Below are positions 11,013 to 19,152 of a stretch of 19,390 nucleotides of DNA, one piece after another. Under the pieces are notes generated by a model that did no database searches, was not told the origin of the DNA, and saw nothing but the letters and a program-made list of their open reading frames with translations. Position 1 is the first letter of the stretch, and every line of letters starts with the position of its first letter. The DNA is taken from contig JADGJA010000415.1 in assembly GCA_027596035.1 (NCBI GenBank), positions 1-19,390 of the forward strand. Direction: 5' to 3'. This DNA is from Thoreauomyces humboldtii. Its lineage: Eukaryota > Chytridiomycota > Chytridiomycetes > Spizellomycetales > Powellomycetaceae. A program made the position numbers and the translations under genes.

Positions 11013-11331
11013 CAGTAACCGCACGATGCTCCTTGAAGACGGGTTCTTTCCATTTTTTTTCACGATATCACTTCTTGCCCACGCTGCCGAAGTTCTTTTC
11101 AGATGCCACGACTCAGACGTGCCAGATTCGAAAACACCACGGTCGCTTTGAAGACCGTAGACATGATGCGGACAGGGAAGGATGATGCGTTCGCGCATCG
11201 TAATGCAACGAGCTCGACATCTATGACCACCTTTACGTGCTTCAGGGTGAGTTATGGATGCAGGATTGACATATGGTTGCTCAACGACAGAAACTCCCAA
11301 GGGGCACCTCACTAGCAACGCTCTCATGAAA

Positions 11332-11576
11332 CGCTCTAGCGAAGCTCACCAGCAACGCTCGCAAAGCTGGAAATGATCGGCAGCAAGAATTCCTTGCCAA
11401 TCGTCTACACGATATGACTGCTCTTCACGGTGCTCATGATCTCCCGGAACCGAACTGCATAGTCTTGGGGAAAGTGACTGTGAGTCCTGTGGGACTTCAA
11501 GGTCCGAAGCTGGCAGCGTTACTCAGGAAGCTAGCACAGCTAGAAAGGCTATGCTAAGAAAAGCTCTAGCAAAGCT
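11332..11576. repeat. Direct-repeat-bounded insert in the kinase intron of copy C
   Basis: The 15-mers CGCTCTAGCGAAGCT (11332-11346) and AGCTCTAGCAAAGCT (11562-11576) are near-identical and bracket about 215 bp. Related AGC/GCT motifs (AGCAACGCTCGCAAAGCT, GCTAGCACAGCTAG) lie just inside. The corresponding intron of copy B is only 108 nt, so most of this interval is extra. It is a candidate small insertion or a degenerate tandem repeat; I see no coding capacity. Confidence 0.5.
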
Positions 11577-12024
11577 ATGATCTCTCCTAATCTTCTTATC
11601 GCTGGAGCTCCTCCCGTGCATACGGGATCATTCCTCAGCTCGACGGTCATCCCTAGAGACGATCAAGGTCAACTCGCCCGCAACAATCGCCCGCTTGCGC
11701 CTAACTGTACTGCTCAGAGTATCATAGTGACGGGCAAAGCCCTCGCGCAGGTTAGGGATGGCCTCATCAGGCAGCAACGTCTTCTTCTGCGCCTTGCCAC
11801 GTCCCACAATTTCCAGGCGACGTCAGAGCTCGCTGCCTTCCATCGCTGGAGGCGTCACTCCGGAGAACGTCGGGCAACTCGGCACAGCCTACATCGTCGG
11901 TGAACATCTTTCGGAATCCCGAAGAAAGCTCTTCCCGGAAGTCCGGAAGGCTTTGAAACGACTACACGATGTTGGTAACATTCACATGGACATCGCACCA
12001 AGAAACATTCTCGTTCGAGCCCTC

Positions 12025-12420
12025 CCTGGGATACCTCCATCGCCGTGGAGAGTCGACCCTCCTAGGAATCCGCGCCCCCAAGTCTGTCTGCGAGAGGATC
12101 GATCTAGATCTCCGCAAGAGCTTTGGAACCTCGCCGGACCAGATCGTCATCCACAATGTCACTGATGCCGACTTTGTCAACGCCCTCGTCATCGAACGCT
12201 TCCAGCCAGGGAACCATCTGCTGGGCTCGTCCGGAGACCTCGACGCTGCATCCTTCAGTGAGCCCCATCCAAGCTTTGCCCACTTCCGTAGCCTCTCCGA
12301 TCCCATCTCCAGGCTCCCCTTCGAGGAGTCTGCCACGCTGGGAGTCACGGCGGCTTTGCACATGTCGCGGGCCACATCCTCAGTGGCCCTAGGCGCTGCT
12401 GGAATCGTCGCCGGGACCAC
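12025..12420 (+). other. Extra segment inserted between the catalytic loop and DFG of the copy C kinase
   Basis: In copy B about 13 codons separate the catalytic-loop asparagine segment from the DFG motif; here about 390 nt intervene. The extra stretch is open in the same frame as DFG, with motifs such as KSVCERIDLDLRKSF, IVIHNVTDADFVNALVIERF and ATSSVALGAAGIVAG. I do not recognise it. It may be a captured coding fragment. There is no good splice donor that would remove it. Confidence 0.45.
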
Positions 12421-12908
12421 GCGGACCAATCGAGTTGTCATTCTCGATTTCGGAGCCGCGCGCAAAGGATACGAGTTTCCCTTGATGGCTGGGGCCCGTC
12501 ATGATACATACTTTATTCGCGAAATGATTGTGGATTTGTGAGCATTTTATCACCGGGGACAGACGTTGAGCAGTCATTTTCCCACAGGTGGACCACGAGA
12601 ATGGGAAATGGAGCATCGGCATCAGCACGGCTTTACGAGTGACGCTCAATGATGGTGCTCGAGGATATGCTGTCAGATTTGGATCAGTGATGGTCCTACT
12701 TCGATACTGCGATCTCTGCCTTCCTCTGCCGTTTTCGTTTACCATCCTTTCCATGTGCCTACCGTTTTTGTTTTCGTTGATACGGGTTTCTTGTCTTCTC
12801 GTAACCAGACTATTTCAGTTTATACAACAACTTCGACAAGGAAGCCAGACTCACTCCCTCGTCAACCCAGGCGACCCAGGAGGAGATCACCCGACGATGG
12901 GTCGATTC

Positions 12909-13004
12909 GAAACCCTGCGAACGAATTTTATTTCCAAGCTGCACGAAGCGATGTACAATCGTTGCCCATGTTCTCAATTTTGTACATATCAAGGAGTTTT
13001 CTGT
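12909..13004 (+). repeat. Right copy of a diverged direct repeat
   Basis: This aligns with 8612-8720 in the same orientation, sharing GCACGAAGCGAT, ACATATCAA/ATATATCAA and GAGTTTTCTG at comparable spacing, with about 10 nt missing near the left end. Together the two copies bracket the interval containing copies C and A. Confidence 0.6.
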
Positions 13005-13184
13005 CGCTAAGTCTAGTGAGAATATGTTACATTTGGTTACTACGCGAAGGGGACATGTACGCATACGGTGAGCCGTCTGTGGAGAGGGATTTCAGACGCT
13101 GCGAGCAAGACCATTCTTGACTATCCGTCCGCACTCGCAGCATCTGATATCGTACCACCCTGCTTGTCAATCTTCGGTCTTCCG

Positions 13185-13205
13185 CCACCCCAAGAGTTGG
13201 GGTGG
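13185..13205. other. Perfect 9-bp stem-loop
   Basis: CCACCCCAA and TTGGGGTGG are separated by a 3-nt loop. The stem is short and isolated. It could form in RNA or serve as a dyad binding site, but nothing nearby assigns a role. Confidence 0.6.
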
Positions 13206-13428
13206 ACACATCGATGCAGGTTAACTTTCTCGTCGAAAGAGAATCGTATATCTGAACTGCGAAGAGAGAGCTCTTTCGAAACCGTCAGAGAAGATGAGCA
13301 AAAGAACGTCCCATCGCAAGATTGAAAAAGTCCGAGACCTCCACGACGAGGGTGAGTACTCAAAACGCCACACGACGCCGTCCTCAACCCTCCAACTCAC
13401 TCAACATAACCTCGACATGCTCTCTCTT

Positions 13429-15698
13429 TCACACGTCCCCCTCCACATCACTTCCCTTCCGCGACATGCCGAAATCCAGGATCACGATCCGGTTGCCATC
13501 GCTGTCAGGAACGTCTCTGACGATGACGTTCCTCGGTGCGACGTCATGGTGCAGGACGCCGGCTTCGTGGAGTCGGGCGAACGCGAGACGGACTTCTGGA
13601 AACATGGCGCGGTGCGTCGGCGAGAGCGATGGGCCCGCGATGTACGTGGTTCCGAAGAGGGCTACGTTTTCGGGCGTGCATCCGACCAGTGAGACCTGCG
13701 GGACTAGCGTGCCTGGTGAAGAAGAGGGAGGAAGGAGAAACGAAACGGCGGCGGGATGAGCGTGGGATTCGAAAGTACCCCCCGATGCCGGCCGAAGAGT
13801 TCGGTGCTGGTGACCCTAACCTTGCAGCATGCGGAGATGGTCGTAGATGTCAAGCTCGTTGCACAGAGTCGCCAACGCGGATTTCGTTTTGTTTCCTTTC
13901 TCCGTCAAGTCCACGGTCTTGAGTGCCAGCGTCGTGTGACGAACCGTGCAGAACTGAGTGGTGACGTCCCAATCGAAGCGAGGGAGATGGGACAGGAGGT
14001 GATAGCGTTCCACTTCATGGAACAAGCCGTCTTCAAGAATCATGGCACGTTTCCGGTTTCTGATGATCTGGCTACTCTTGAAGACCGCTGACCGCTGATC
14101 CCTGGAGATAGATGAGCACCGACAGTGACCTGCGGGGCTCGCAAGATGGGCGGAGCGCAATCGCCGGATTCCAGTGAGTATCCGACAGCAAAGTTCAGAG
14201 CTTGGAGCACCGTTATGGCCTCAGAATCGTCGGTCCGATCGTTGTCGCTGATGGCAGGGGACACCTCAACGTCTCCGAGCGAGTTTCGTTTTAGGAACCA
14301 CCACTTCCTTTGAGTCGTGAAGATGGAAAGAGTCGTGTTGTTGGCACATGAGTATCCTGACAAAAAAAATATCAAACCAACGCTGGATGAGACACGAGCC
14401 AGTGAGTCCTGTCCGATTGGAAGTCGACACTATAGCCTACCGTAAGCTTGAATGAACGCCTGGACAGCGACGTTCGACTTCACGATCTTGGACCACTTCT
14501 TTCTCCCTCGATCATCGTTCGCCAGCCAGCAAGGATCCAAACCACCACAGCTCATCTTACTCAGCAACGGCGCAAGCGTGGCAACAAAGTCGGTCGAATC
14601 CGGGACATCCCTCTCCCCCTTGACTTCGACCGGGATCAAGAGCTTACGGAAATGGGACACGACGATGTCGGGGTTGCCCATGACGGTCACGCCTACACGT
14701 GGGCCTATGCGGATCGCCGTGCCACGGTAGATGCTTTTCATGGCATTGAGGTGTTGGATGCGGATGAACCACGCGATCATCGCCTCGTCTTCACATTGTC
14801 GATCGTCACCGGTATAATGGAAGGGAGAGCACCTGTTTCGATGCGGTGCCACGACTGCGGGAGTCGTGCCTTGCTTTTTAACGAGGTCCAGGAAATCGCT
14901 CCAGAGACTGATGGAGCGGGGCGCTCGCCCCTGGGGCAACGCGCGGCGCGGTTCTCTCAAACCTGCGTCGGAAACGAGAGGAAAGCGATGACTAGCCAGG
15001 ACAGTGGTATTCAGTTCCATTCCTGAGCCGAAGATGTTGGAAAAGAGCTGAAACGTGATAAAAAGAGACCGCAACACACTCACCGACATTCGTCAGGTCA
15101 AGGACCAGCCGGCGTGGCGAAGTGACGTCTTCCTCGCTATTTGGCGCCTCATCGCACGCTTTCTCCACGCTATCATCTCCGCGGCGTTCCCTATACCGCT
15201 GAAGACCAGTGTTCCGTGGAAACAGATTGCTGAGGGGCAGCTGATGGACGAGGTCCGGGAGGTAGGATGCCGGAAGAAGGATGGCAGCGCGTTGGCCAAC
15301 CAATCTTTGAACCTCGTTGACGGTGGTTTGCGCAACATCGACATCAAAGTTCAGTTGTATCCTCGAAGTGTCGCTGGCCTCATCGTATACGCTCACCGAC
15401 ATCGGAAGGTCGACGGCCGTGTGATCGCCAGACAGGAGCAGGACTACATGCAAGTCGGCTTTTGGAGAAAGTCAGCAGAAAACCGGTCGGACGGTCGAGA
15501 GTCAACAGGCGTCGAGTAATATCCATCCATACCTTCATCGCTTGGAACGTCGCCGAGATTGGCGTGGACCCGACTCCGTGCGTGAGCACTGTCACTGTCG
15601 TCTCCTCCTCCTTCTTGTCCTTTGACACTTCTCGGTCGTTTCTGTGGCATCGATACGGGTTTACAATCTACGTCTAGACCTACTGTAATAGTAAACAT
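13429..15698 (-). CDS. Nuclease-kinase fusion protein (copy B), 6 exons, predicted 606 aa
   Basis: Exons on the minus strand are 15698-15533, 15458-15084, 14962-14441, 14356-14130, 14067-13821 and 13712-13429; all phases agree and no stop interrupts. Residues about 56-180 form an N-terminal region I cannot name (DLHVVLLLSGDHTAV, ILLPASYLPDLVHQL). Residues about 200-400 look like a PD-(D/E)xK nuclease: P278-D279, then E293-V-K295, then Q348/Q352 in VQAFIQAYG, followed by TTQRKWWFLKRN. Residues about 440-606 are a protein kinase: K480 in LALKTVD, E501 in CNELDIY, D569 and N574 in HHDVAPRN, and D592-F-G. The protein ends 12 residues after DFG, so the C-lobe is minimal, as in other fungal families of this type. 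By analogy with REase-kinase proteins related to Crinkler effectors, it may act in conflict or host interaction, which is an inference. Intron 14068-14129 has a poor donor (GTCACT), so a frameshift there is possible. The ATG could instead be the in-frame one near 15671. Confidence 0.72.
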
Positions 15699-15868
15699 CA
15701 CTTGCTTTTCTTTCTTCACCTGCTGTACTGTACCTTTCGCTTGCCTGTCTGAAACCTGAGGGGAGGGACAGGGTTAGGCGCGATGAGTCACCGTTTCGTC
15801 ACAGAACAGCGGGGGTAGGCCGGGGTCGATCTTGGGGGCATCCATTCCCGCATCTTGCAACAGCAAGC
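15699..15868. promoter_or_regulatory. Short divergent promoter shared by copy B and the MFS transporter
   Basis: Only 170 bp separates the two divergent start codons. It includes TGAGTCA at 15784-15790, a perfect AP-1/Gcn4-type bZIP site, and TGTACTGTAC near 15723. No clear TATA box is visible for either gene. Shared regulation is possible but inferred from spacing only. Confidence 0.5.
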
Positions 15869-18066
15869 ATGTCCGCATCCTCGATTCACGATGACCAGGT
15901 GGAAATGGTCCCCACGGCATTCACGCATCCACCTCCCGCTGATGCCAGGTCCTGCACCTCCTCGCTTCGTTCAACACCTCGTGAGGGTCGGCCCCCGCAC
16001 GCCTGAGCGACTCGCCGACTGTTGAACTCAACACCACTTACCTTCCCCTAGGAGCATCCTCCACGCTCACCGGCCATTCCTCCCGCTCGTCTCACCGTCA
16101 GGCCCCCGCCATTCCCCCGCAACCTGACAGAGGCATCCCAGCCTGGCGGTTCCTCTTCGGCTGCTTCCTGGTGGAAACAATCATCTGGGGGTTTCCAGTG
16201 TCCTACGGAGTCCTCCTCGACGCCTACGCTCGTCTCCCGGTCGCAGAGACGCCAGGCGCAGGGACCCTGCTCCCGCTCGTGGGAACCCTGTCCAGCGGAC
16301 TCATGTACCTGGTGTCCAACTTTGTGTTCGCCGCCTTGGACAGGAGGCCGGACATGAGGGTACCGTGTCTGTGGATCGGCTGCGTCATCTGTGCGGGATC
16401 CTTGGGTGCGGCTAGCTTCGCTACGTCGGTGAGGGAAAGGAGGGAAAGGAGTAGTCGTTCACGACGGCAGGACGAGGATGTCAGACTCAAACGATGTATC
16501 GTGACTCCTCTTCAATAGGCTTGGGAGTTGGTCTTGACGCAAGGCGTCATGTATGCCATCGGTGGAGGTACGTGAAGGCTACGACATGCTTGTTGCTTCT
16601 TTCCCGGTAAAAACTAACTTACCCTTCTGTCTTTCAAAGCCCTCGTGTATTACACTACCATCATCTTCCTCAACGAATGGTTCGTCGAGCGACGAGGCTT
16701 TGCGAACGGTGTCGTTTTCGCAGGTTGGACTTCGCAACCGAAAATCGCTTTCCCATTACACCCAACTACAAATCTGACACGTCATCCTTTCCTCAGGCAC
16801 AGCCCTCGGTGGTCTCTTCTTCCCTTTCGTGTTCGACATGCTGATTCAACGCTACGGCGTCCCGACCTGTCTTCGGATACTCGTGAGCAAACCCTTCGAT
16901 TCCCACGGAGCTCTCACCGACTTTAGCCAACACAGCCCATCGAAACAATCTCACACACAACCAACCGCACGATTCAGGGAGTTGCCGTGTTCGTGTCTCT
17001 GGCTTCCGTTCTGCCCCTCGTGAAACCTCGGCTGCCCTATCGACGATCCCAGATCACCACTTCCACGGTGGTAACTGCCGCGATTGCGGCCGGACGGGAT
17101 CCCACACTCGTGGAAACTGAGGTTGCCGAGGTCGAGGTTCCGACGATCCCACAGAGAGATGGGACGCTGAAGATCTTGAGCAACCTACCGGTCCGGAGCG
17201 GAACGATGTGGTTGTTCTTGATCGCGAACTTCTTTCAGTCACTGGGATATTTCATTCCAGCGCTGTACATCCCGAGTGAGTTCGACGTGGCCGTCAAGGG
17301 ATAACTCATGCGAAATAATCAAACGATCTCCTTTTCGATAGCGTTCGCCCGAGCTCTCGGTCTTTCCGCATCCAACGGAACGGCGGCTCTCGCTGCCATC
17401 AATGGTATAAAACGCACTGCGCTCTCATACTACGAACTTTGATCCATCTCGACCCGTGGTGCTGATCCCTTTCTCGAAAAGCCGCAGCAGTCGTCTCTCG
17501 TCTCCTGATGGGATTCCTATCGGACCGGATCTCGCCCCACATGCTCGGAGGAGTGACTCTGCTGACGTCCTCCCTGGCAATCCTGCTTCTCTGGGGCGTC
17601 GCGAGCGTCAACCTCGTAGCCCTCATCTCCTTTTCCGTGGCCTTCGGGGCCGTGAGCGGTGGATGGACGTCCCTATGGTCCGCCAACATCAAGGAGATCG
17701 TCGCTGGTAAGCATCTCATCCCATCCGACCCCCCCCCATTCTTAGAATCACAAAGTTTCAAAAGCAGCATCATCGCTGACACACACGGTCCACCTCCTCC
17801 CACAATTCTCAGAGGACAAGCCGTCGAGTCTGGCACTCTACGGTCTCCTCTCCACCACCCGAGGACTGGGGAACGTCCTCGTGGCACCCATCAGCGCCGC
17901 TCTCCTGCAGCATCCCCTCCATCTTCACTCTGCGCCCGACACGGGCTTGGGCACGGACGGAGGGAGTTTCGCGAACGTGATCTTGTTCGCTGGGGCAATG
18001 ATGCTGGCGTCGGCGGTGCTGGAGACGGCGGGAATGTGGGTTAGGAGGAGGCAGAAGGTCGAGTAG
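15869..18066 (+). CDS. MFS transporter, monocarboxylate (MCT) type, 9 exons, 515 aa
   Basis: A membrane transporter of the fungal monocarboxylate-type major facilitator group; its substrate is unknown. Exons are 15869-15980, 16052-16428, 16519-16567, 16640-16723, 16797-16882, 16978-17275, 17342-17404, 17482-17706 and 17813-18066. All eight introns have GT-AG ends and phases that join without a stop. Twelve hydrophobic segments can be traced. The first is WRFLFGCFLVETIIWGFPVS (about 69-88); TM4-TM5 run through ALVYYTTIIFLNEW and GFANGVVFAGTALGGLFFPF, a pattern typical of MCT-like proteins. After a long loop (VKPRLPYRRSQ to KILSNLPVRS), TM7 begins MWLFLIANFFQSLGYFIPAL. VVSRLLMGFLSDR between TM8 and TM9 matches the usual MFS loop motif, and TM12 is followed by a short basic tail. 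The 67-residue N-terminus is Ser/Pro-rich and cytoplasmic. The ATG is the first in frame and gives the usual length. Confidence 0.92.
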
Positions 18067-18080
18067 GAGTTTCTGAAGTG

Positions 18081-18098
18081 AAGAGTTTTAGTACTCTT
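18081..18098 (+). other. Stem-loop just after the transporter stop codon
   Basis: AAGAGT and ACTCTT pair around a 6-nt loop starting 15 nt after the transporter TAG. It lies in the expected 3' untranslated region. The stem is short, so a role in 3'-end formation is only a possibility. Confidence 0.35.
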
Positions 18099-18239
18099 GA
18101 CCCCTCACCGCAACCGTTACTCGTACGTTTCGTTGAGATGCTCAAAGACCTTGGCTCCTCTTCTCCTGGGACTCCGAGGGAACGATGACCGGACAGGACG
18201 GGCAACCAGCACTGGAACTGCAGGAACAATGAGAACTGA

Positions 18240-18428
18240 TCATGACGTGGGTCGACTTACTCGTCACGATACATGGATATCCTTCGACTGTATTGGCGAT
18301 AGCTGTAGAATCAATCTATCCCCGACGGGATCACGGACGTCCGTAGTCTCCCCCAAGGTCTCTGCAACCCTAAGGGTTATGAAATGCATGACACACGTGA
18401 TCCTCGACTGTGTTGCGTCATGACGTGA
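18240..18428 (+). promoter_or_regulatory. Cluster of TGACG (bZIP-type) motifs upstream of the small gene
   Basis: TCATGACGTG occurs at 18240-18249 and again at 18419-18428. CGTCA is at 18262-18266, and CGTCATGACG (18416-18425) is a perfect palindrome of two half-sites. A CACGTG E-box is at 18394-18399. A second repeated string, ATCCT(T)CGACTGTRTTG, is at 18279-18295 and 18400-18415. TGACG is the half-site of ATF/CREB-type bZIP factors. The cluster lies 50-240 bp upstream of the TATA box of the next gene and suggests regulated, perhaps stress-linked, expression (inference). Confidence 0.5.
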
Positions 18429-18479
18429 CATCCCCCCCAAAGCTGCGGATGCCCTCCCTCCACCTTGCGCTCACTTCAC

Positions 18480-18487
18480 TATAAAAG
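18480..18487 (+). promoter_or_regulatory. TATA box of the small gene
   Basis: TATAAAAG lies 134 nt upstream of the ATG at 18614. It is followed by a CT-rich stretch and then a leader made almost entirely of A and C (CCAACCCAACCAAACC-type), a composition typical of highly expressed fungal genes. Confidence 0.75.
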
Positions 18488-18613
18488 GAGACCCCCTCGA
18501 GCATCTTCCCACGCATTCCGCTGCTCTTCCACACCAAACCTACCGACCAAAGTCCAACAACCACCCACCCAACCAACTTCCCCAACCCAACCCAACCAAA
18601 CCTAAACCACATC

Positions 18614-18802
18614 ATGACCTCCCACATCAAGAAAGACGAACTCCAGGAAGTCACCACCAAGCCAGGAGGAAAGCACCCTTCGGCGTCCGCCTCAAAGTCC
18701 ACCTCCCGACCCGCCGGCAAGTCCCTCGACGAGTACCCTCCCAACGCGGGAAAGAAGGACTCTGGCGGTCAGGGAAAGGGAAACGGCGCTTCCGGTCGTT
18801 AA
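18614..18802 (+). CDS. Small hydrophilic protein, 62 aa, unknown function
   Basis: This single-exon frame starts MTSHIKKDELQEV and ends GKGNGASGR. It is rich in Lys, Ser, Gly, Pro and Ala, with no hydrophobic segment, no cysteine and no signal peptide, so it is probably a disordered intracellular protein. A central SLDEYPPNAGKK segment is its most distinctive part. Support for a real gene comes from context: a strong TATA box, an AC-rich leader, codon choice rich in C-ending codons such as TCC, AAG, CCC and GGC, and a bZIP motif cluster upstream. I do not recognise the family; small proteins like this in fungi are often starvation- or stress-induced, but that is only an analogy. Confidence 0.7.
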   Translation: MTSHIKKDELQEVTTKPGGKHPSASASKSTSRPAGKSLDEYPPNAGKKDSGGQGKGNGASGR

Positions 18803-18807
18803 AAACA

Positions 18808-18873
18808 TACACACACACAGAGAGAGAGAGGGAGAGAGAGAGGGAGAGAGAGAGAGAGGGTGTCGATCGACAC
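18808..18873. repeat. CA/GA microsatellite ending in a 14-nt palindrome (3' flank of the small gene)
   Basis: A short CA run passes into about 40 nt of GA repeats (18819-18859) and is followed at once by GTGTCGATCGACAC (18860-18873), a perfect palindrome. It begins six bases after the stop codon and probably lies within the 3' untranslated region. Confidence 0.85.
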
Positions 18874-19152
18874 ACCCGAAACTTTCTATCATCATCCTCC
18901 CCCCCATACCTCGCGTTGAAGGCATGACAACCTCCCCAAATACGCGTCAATGTTCTCGCAGCCGCCTCCCCCCTTTTTTTGCTCTCCCCTCATCCCCTTC
19001 TCCCTTTTTCCTCTGTACAAAATACATTTCTTCGTCTTTGCCCGTTCCTCTACTCGATGTTTGATGAAAGAGATTATCATATCGGAAAGCAGAGAATCAA
19101 GGATCCAAAAAAAACAAAGCGTTCCAAAAAAATCCCAAAATTTCACCCACCA
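18874..19152. other. Convergent 3' region, no gene seen
   Basis: This interval between the small plus-strand gene and a possible minus-strand exon is pyrimidine-rich to 19020 and A-rich from 19080 to 19140. It has no long frame with recognisable content. It probably carries the transcript ends of both neighbours. Confidence 0.4.

Larger units (their letters stand above)
11013..12541 (+). pseudogene. Copy C, 3' part: kinase domain with insertions (broken)
   Basis: Plus-strand homology to the kinase of copy B starts within a few bases of the end of copy A. The N-lobe is seen as LEDG, then TTVALKTVD with the ATP-site lysine (about 11139-11165) and NELDIYDHLYVLQG (to 11246, frameshifted relative to the lysine part). 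A GTGAGT donor follows. The C-lobe resumes near 11838 with VTPENVGQLGTAYIVGE, LFPEVRKALKRLHDVG and the catalytic-loop match IHMDIAPRNILV. About 390 nt of extra sequence then separates it from NRVVILDFGAARKG (near 12429-12470). The final frame ends at 12541; a GTGAGC donor there could extend it to 12650. Frameshifts, the enlarged intron and the split between the catalytic loop and DFG indicate a non-functional copy. Confidence 0.72.
12542..13383. other. Region between copy C and copy B with no recognised gene
   Basis: This interval contains the right copy of the diverged direct repeat and a small perfect stem-loop at 13185-13205. It also has plus-strand frames without recognisable domains, including one open from about 12820 to 13070 without a suitable start. 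A short frame starting MSKRTSHRKIEK at 13294 runs into a GTGAGT donor-like site near 13350, but nothing downstream supports it as a gene. Confidence 0.5.

Noticed and set aside
13294..13692. A 132-codon plus-strand frame starting MSKRTSHRKIEK
   Set aside because: Most of it is antisense to the kinase C-lobe of copy B; only the first 30 codons are unique, too little to call.
14448..15026. A 192-codon plus-strand frame opposite copy B
   Set aside because: It mirrors the nuclease exon, whose minus-strand reading is conserved in copies A and C while this one is not.
15084..15698. A Crinkler N-terminal header (LFLAK/HVLV-type) in copy B
   Set aside because: I could not find those signature motifs. 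The Crinkler link therefore rests only on the nuclease-kinase domain order and is stated as inference.
8600..15700. A classical transposon or retroelement explaining the island
   Set aside because: I saw no transposase, reverse transcriptase or integrase motifs and no long terminal repeats; the only repeats are the hairpin, the diverged direct repeat and the gene copies themselves.
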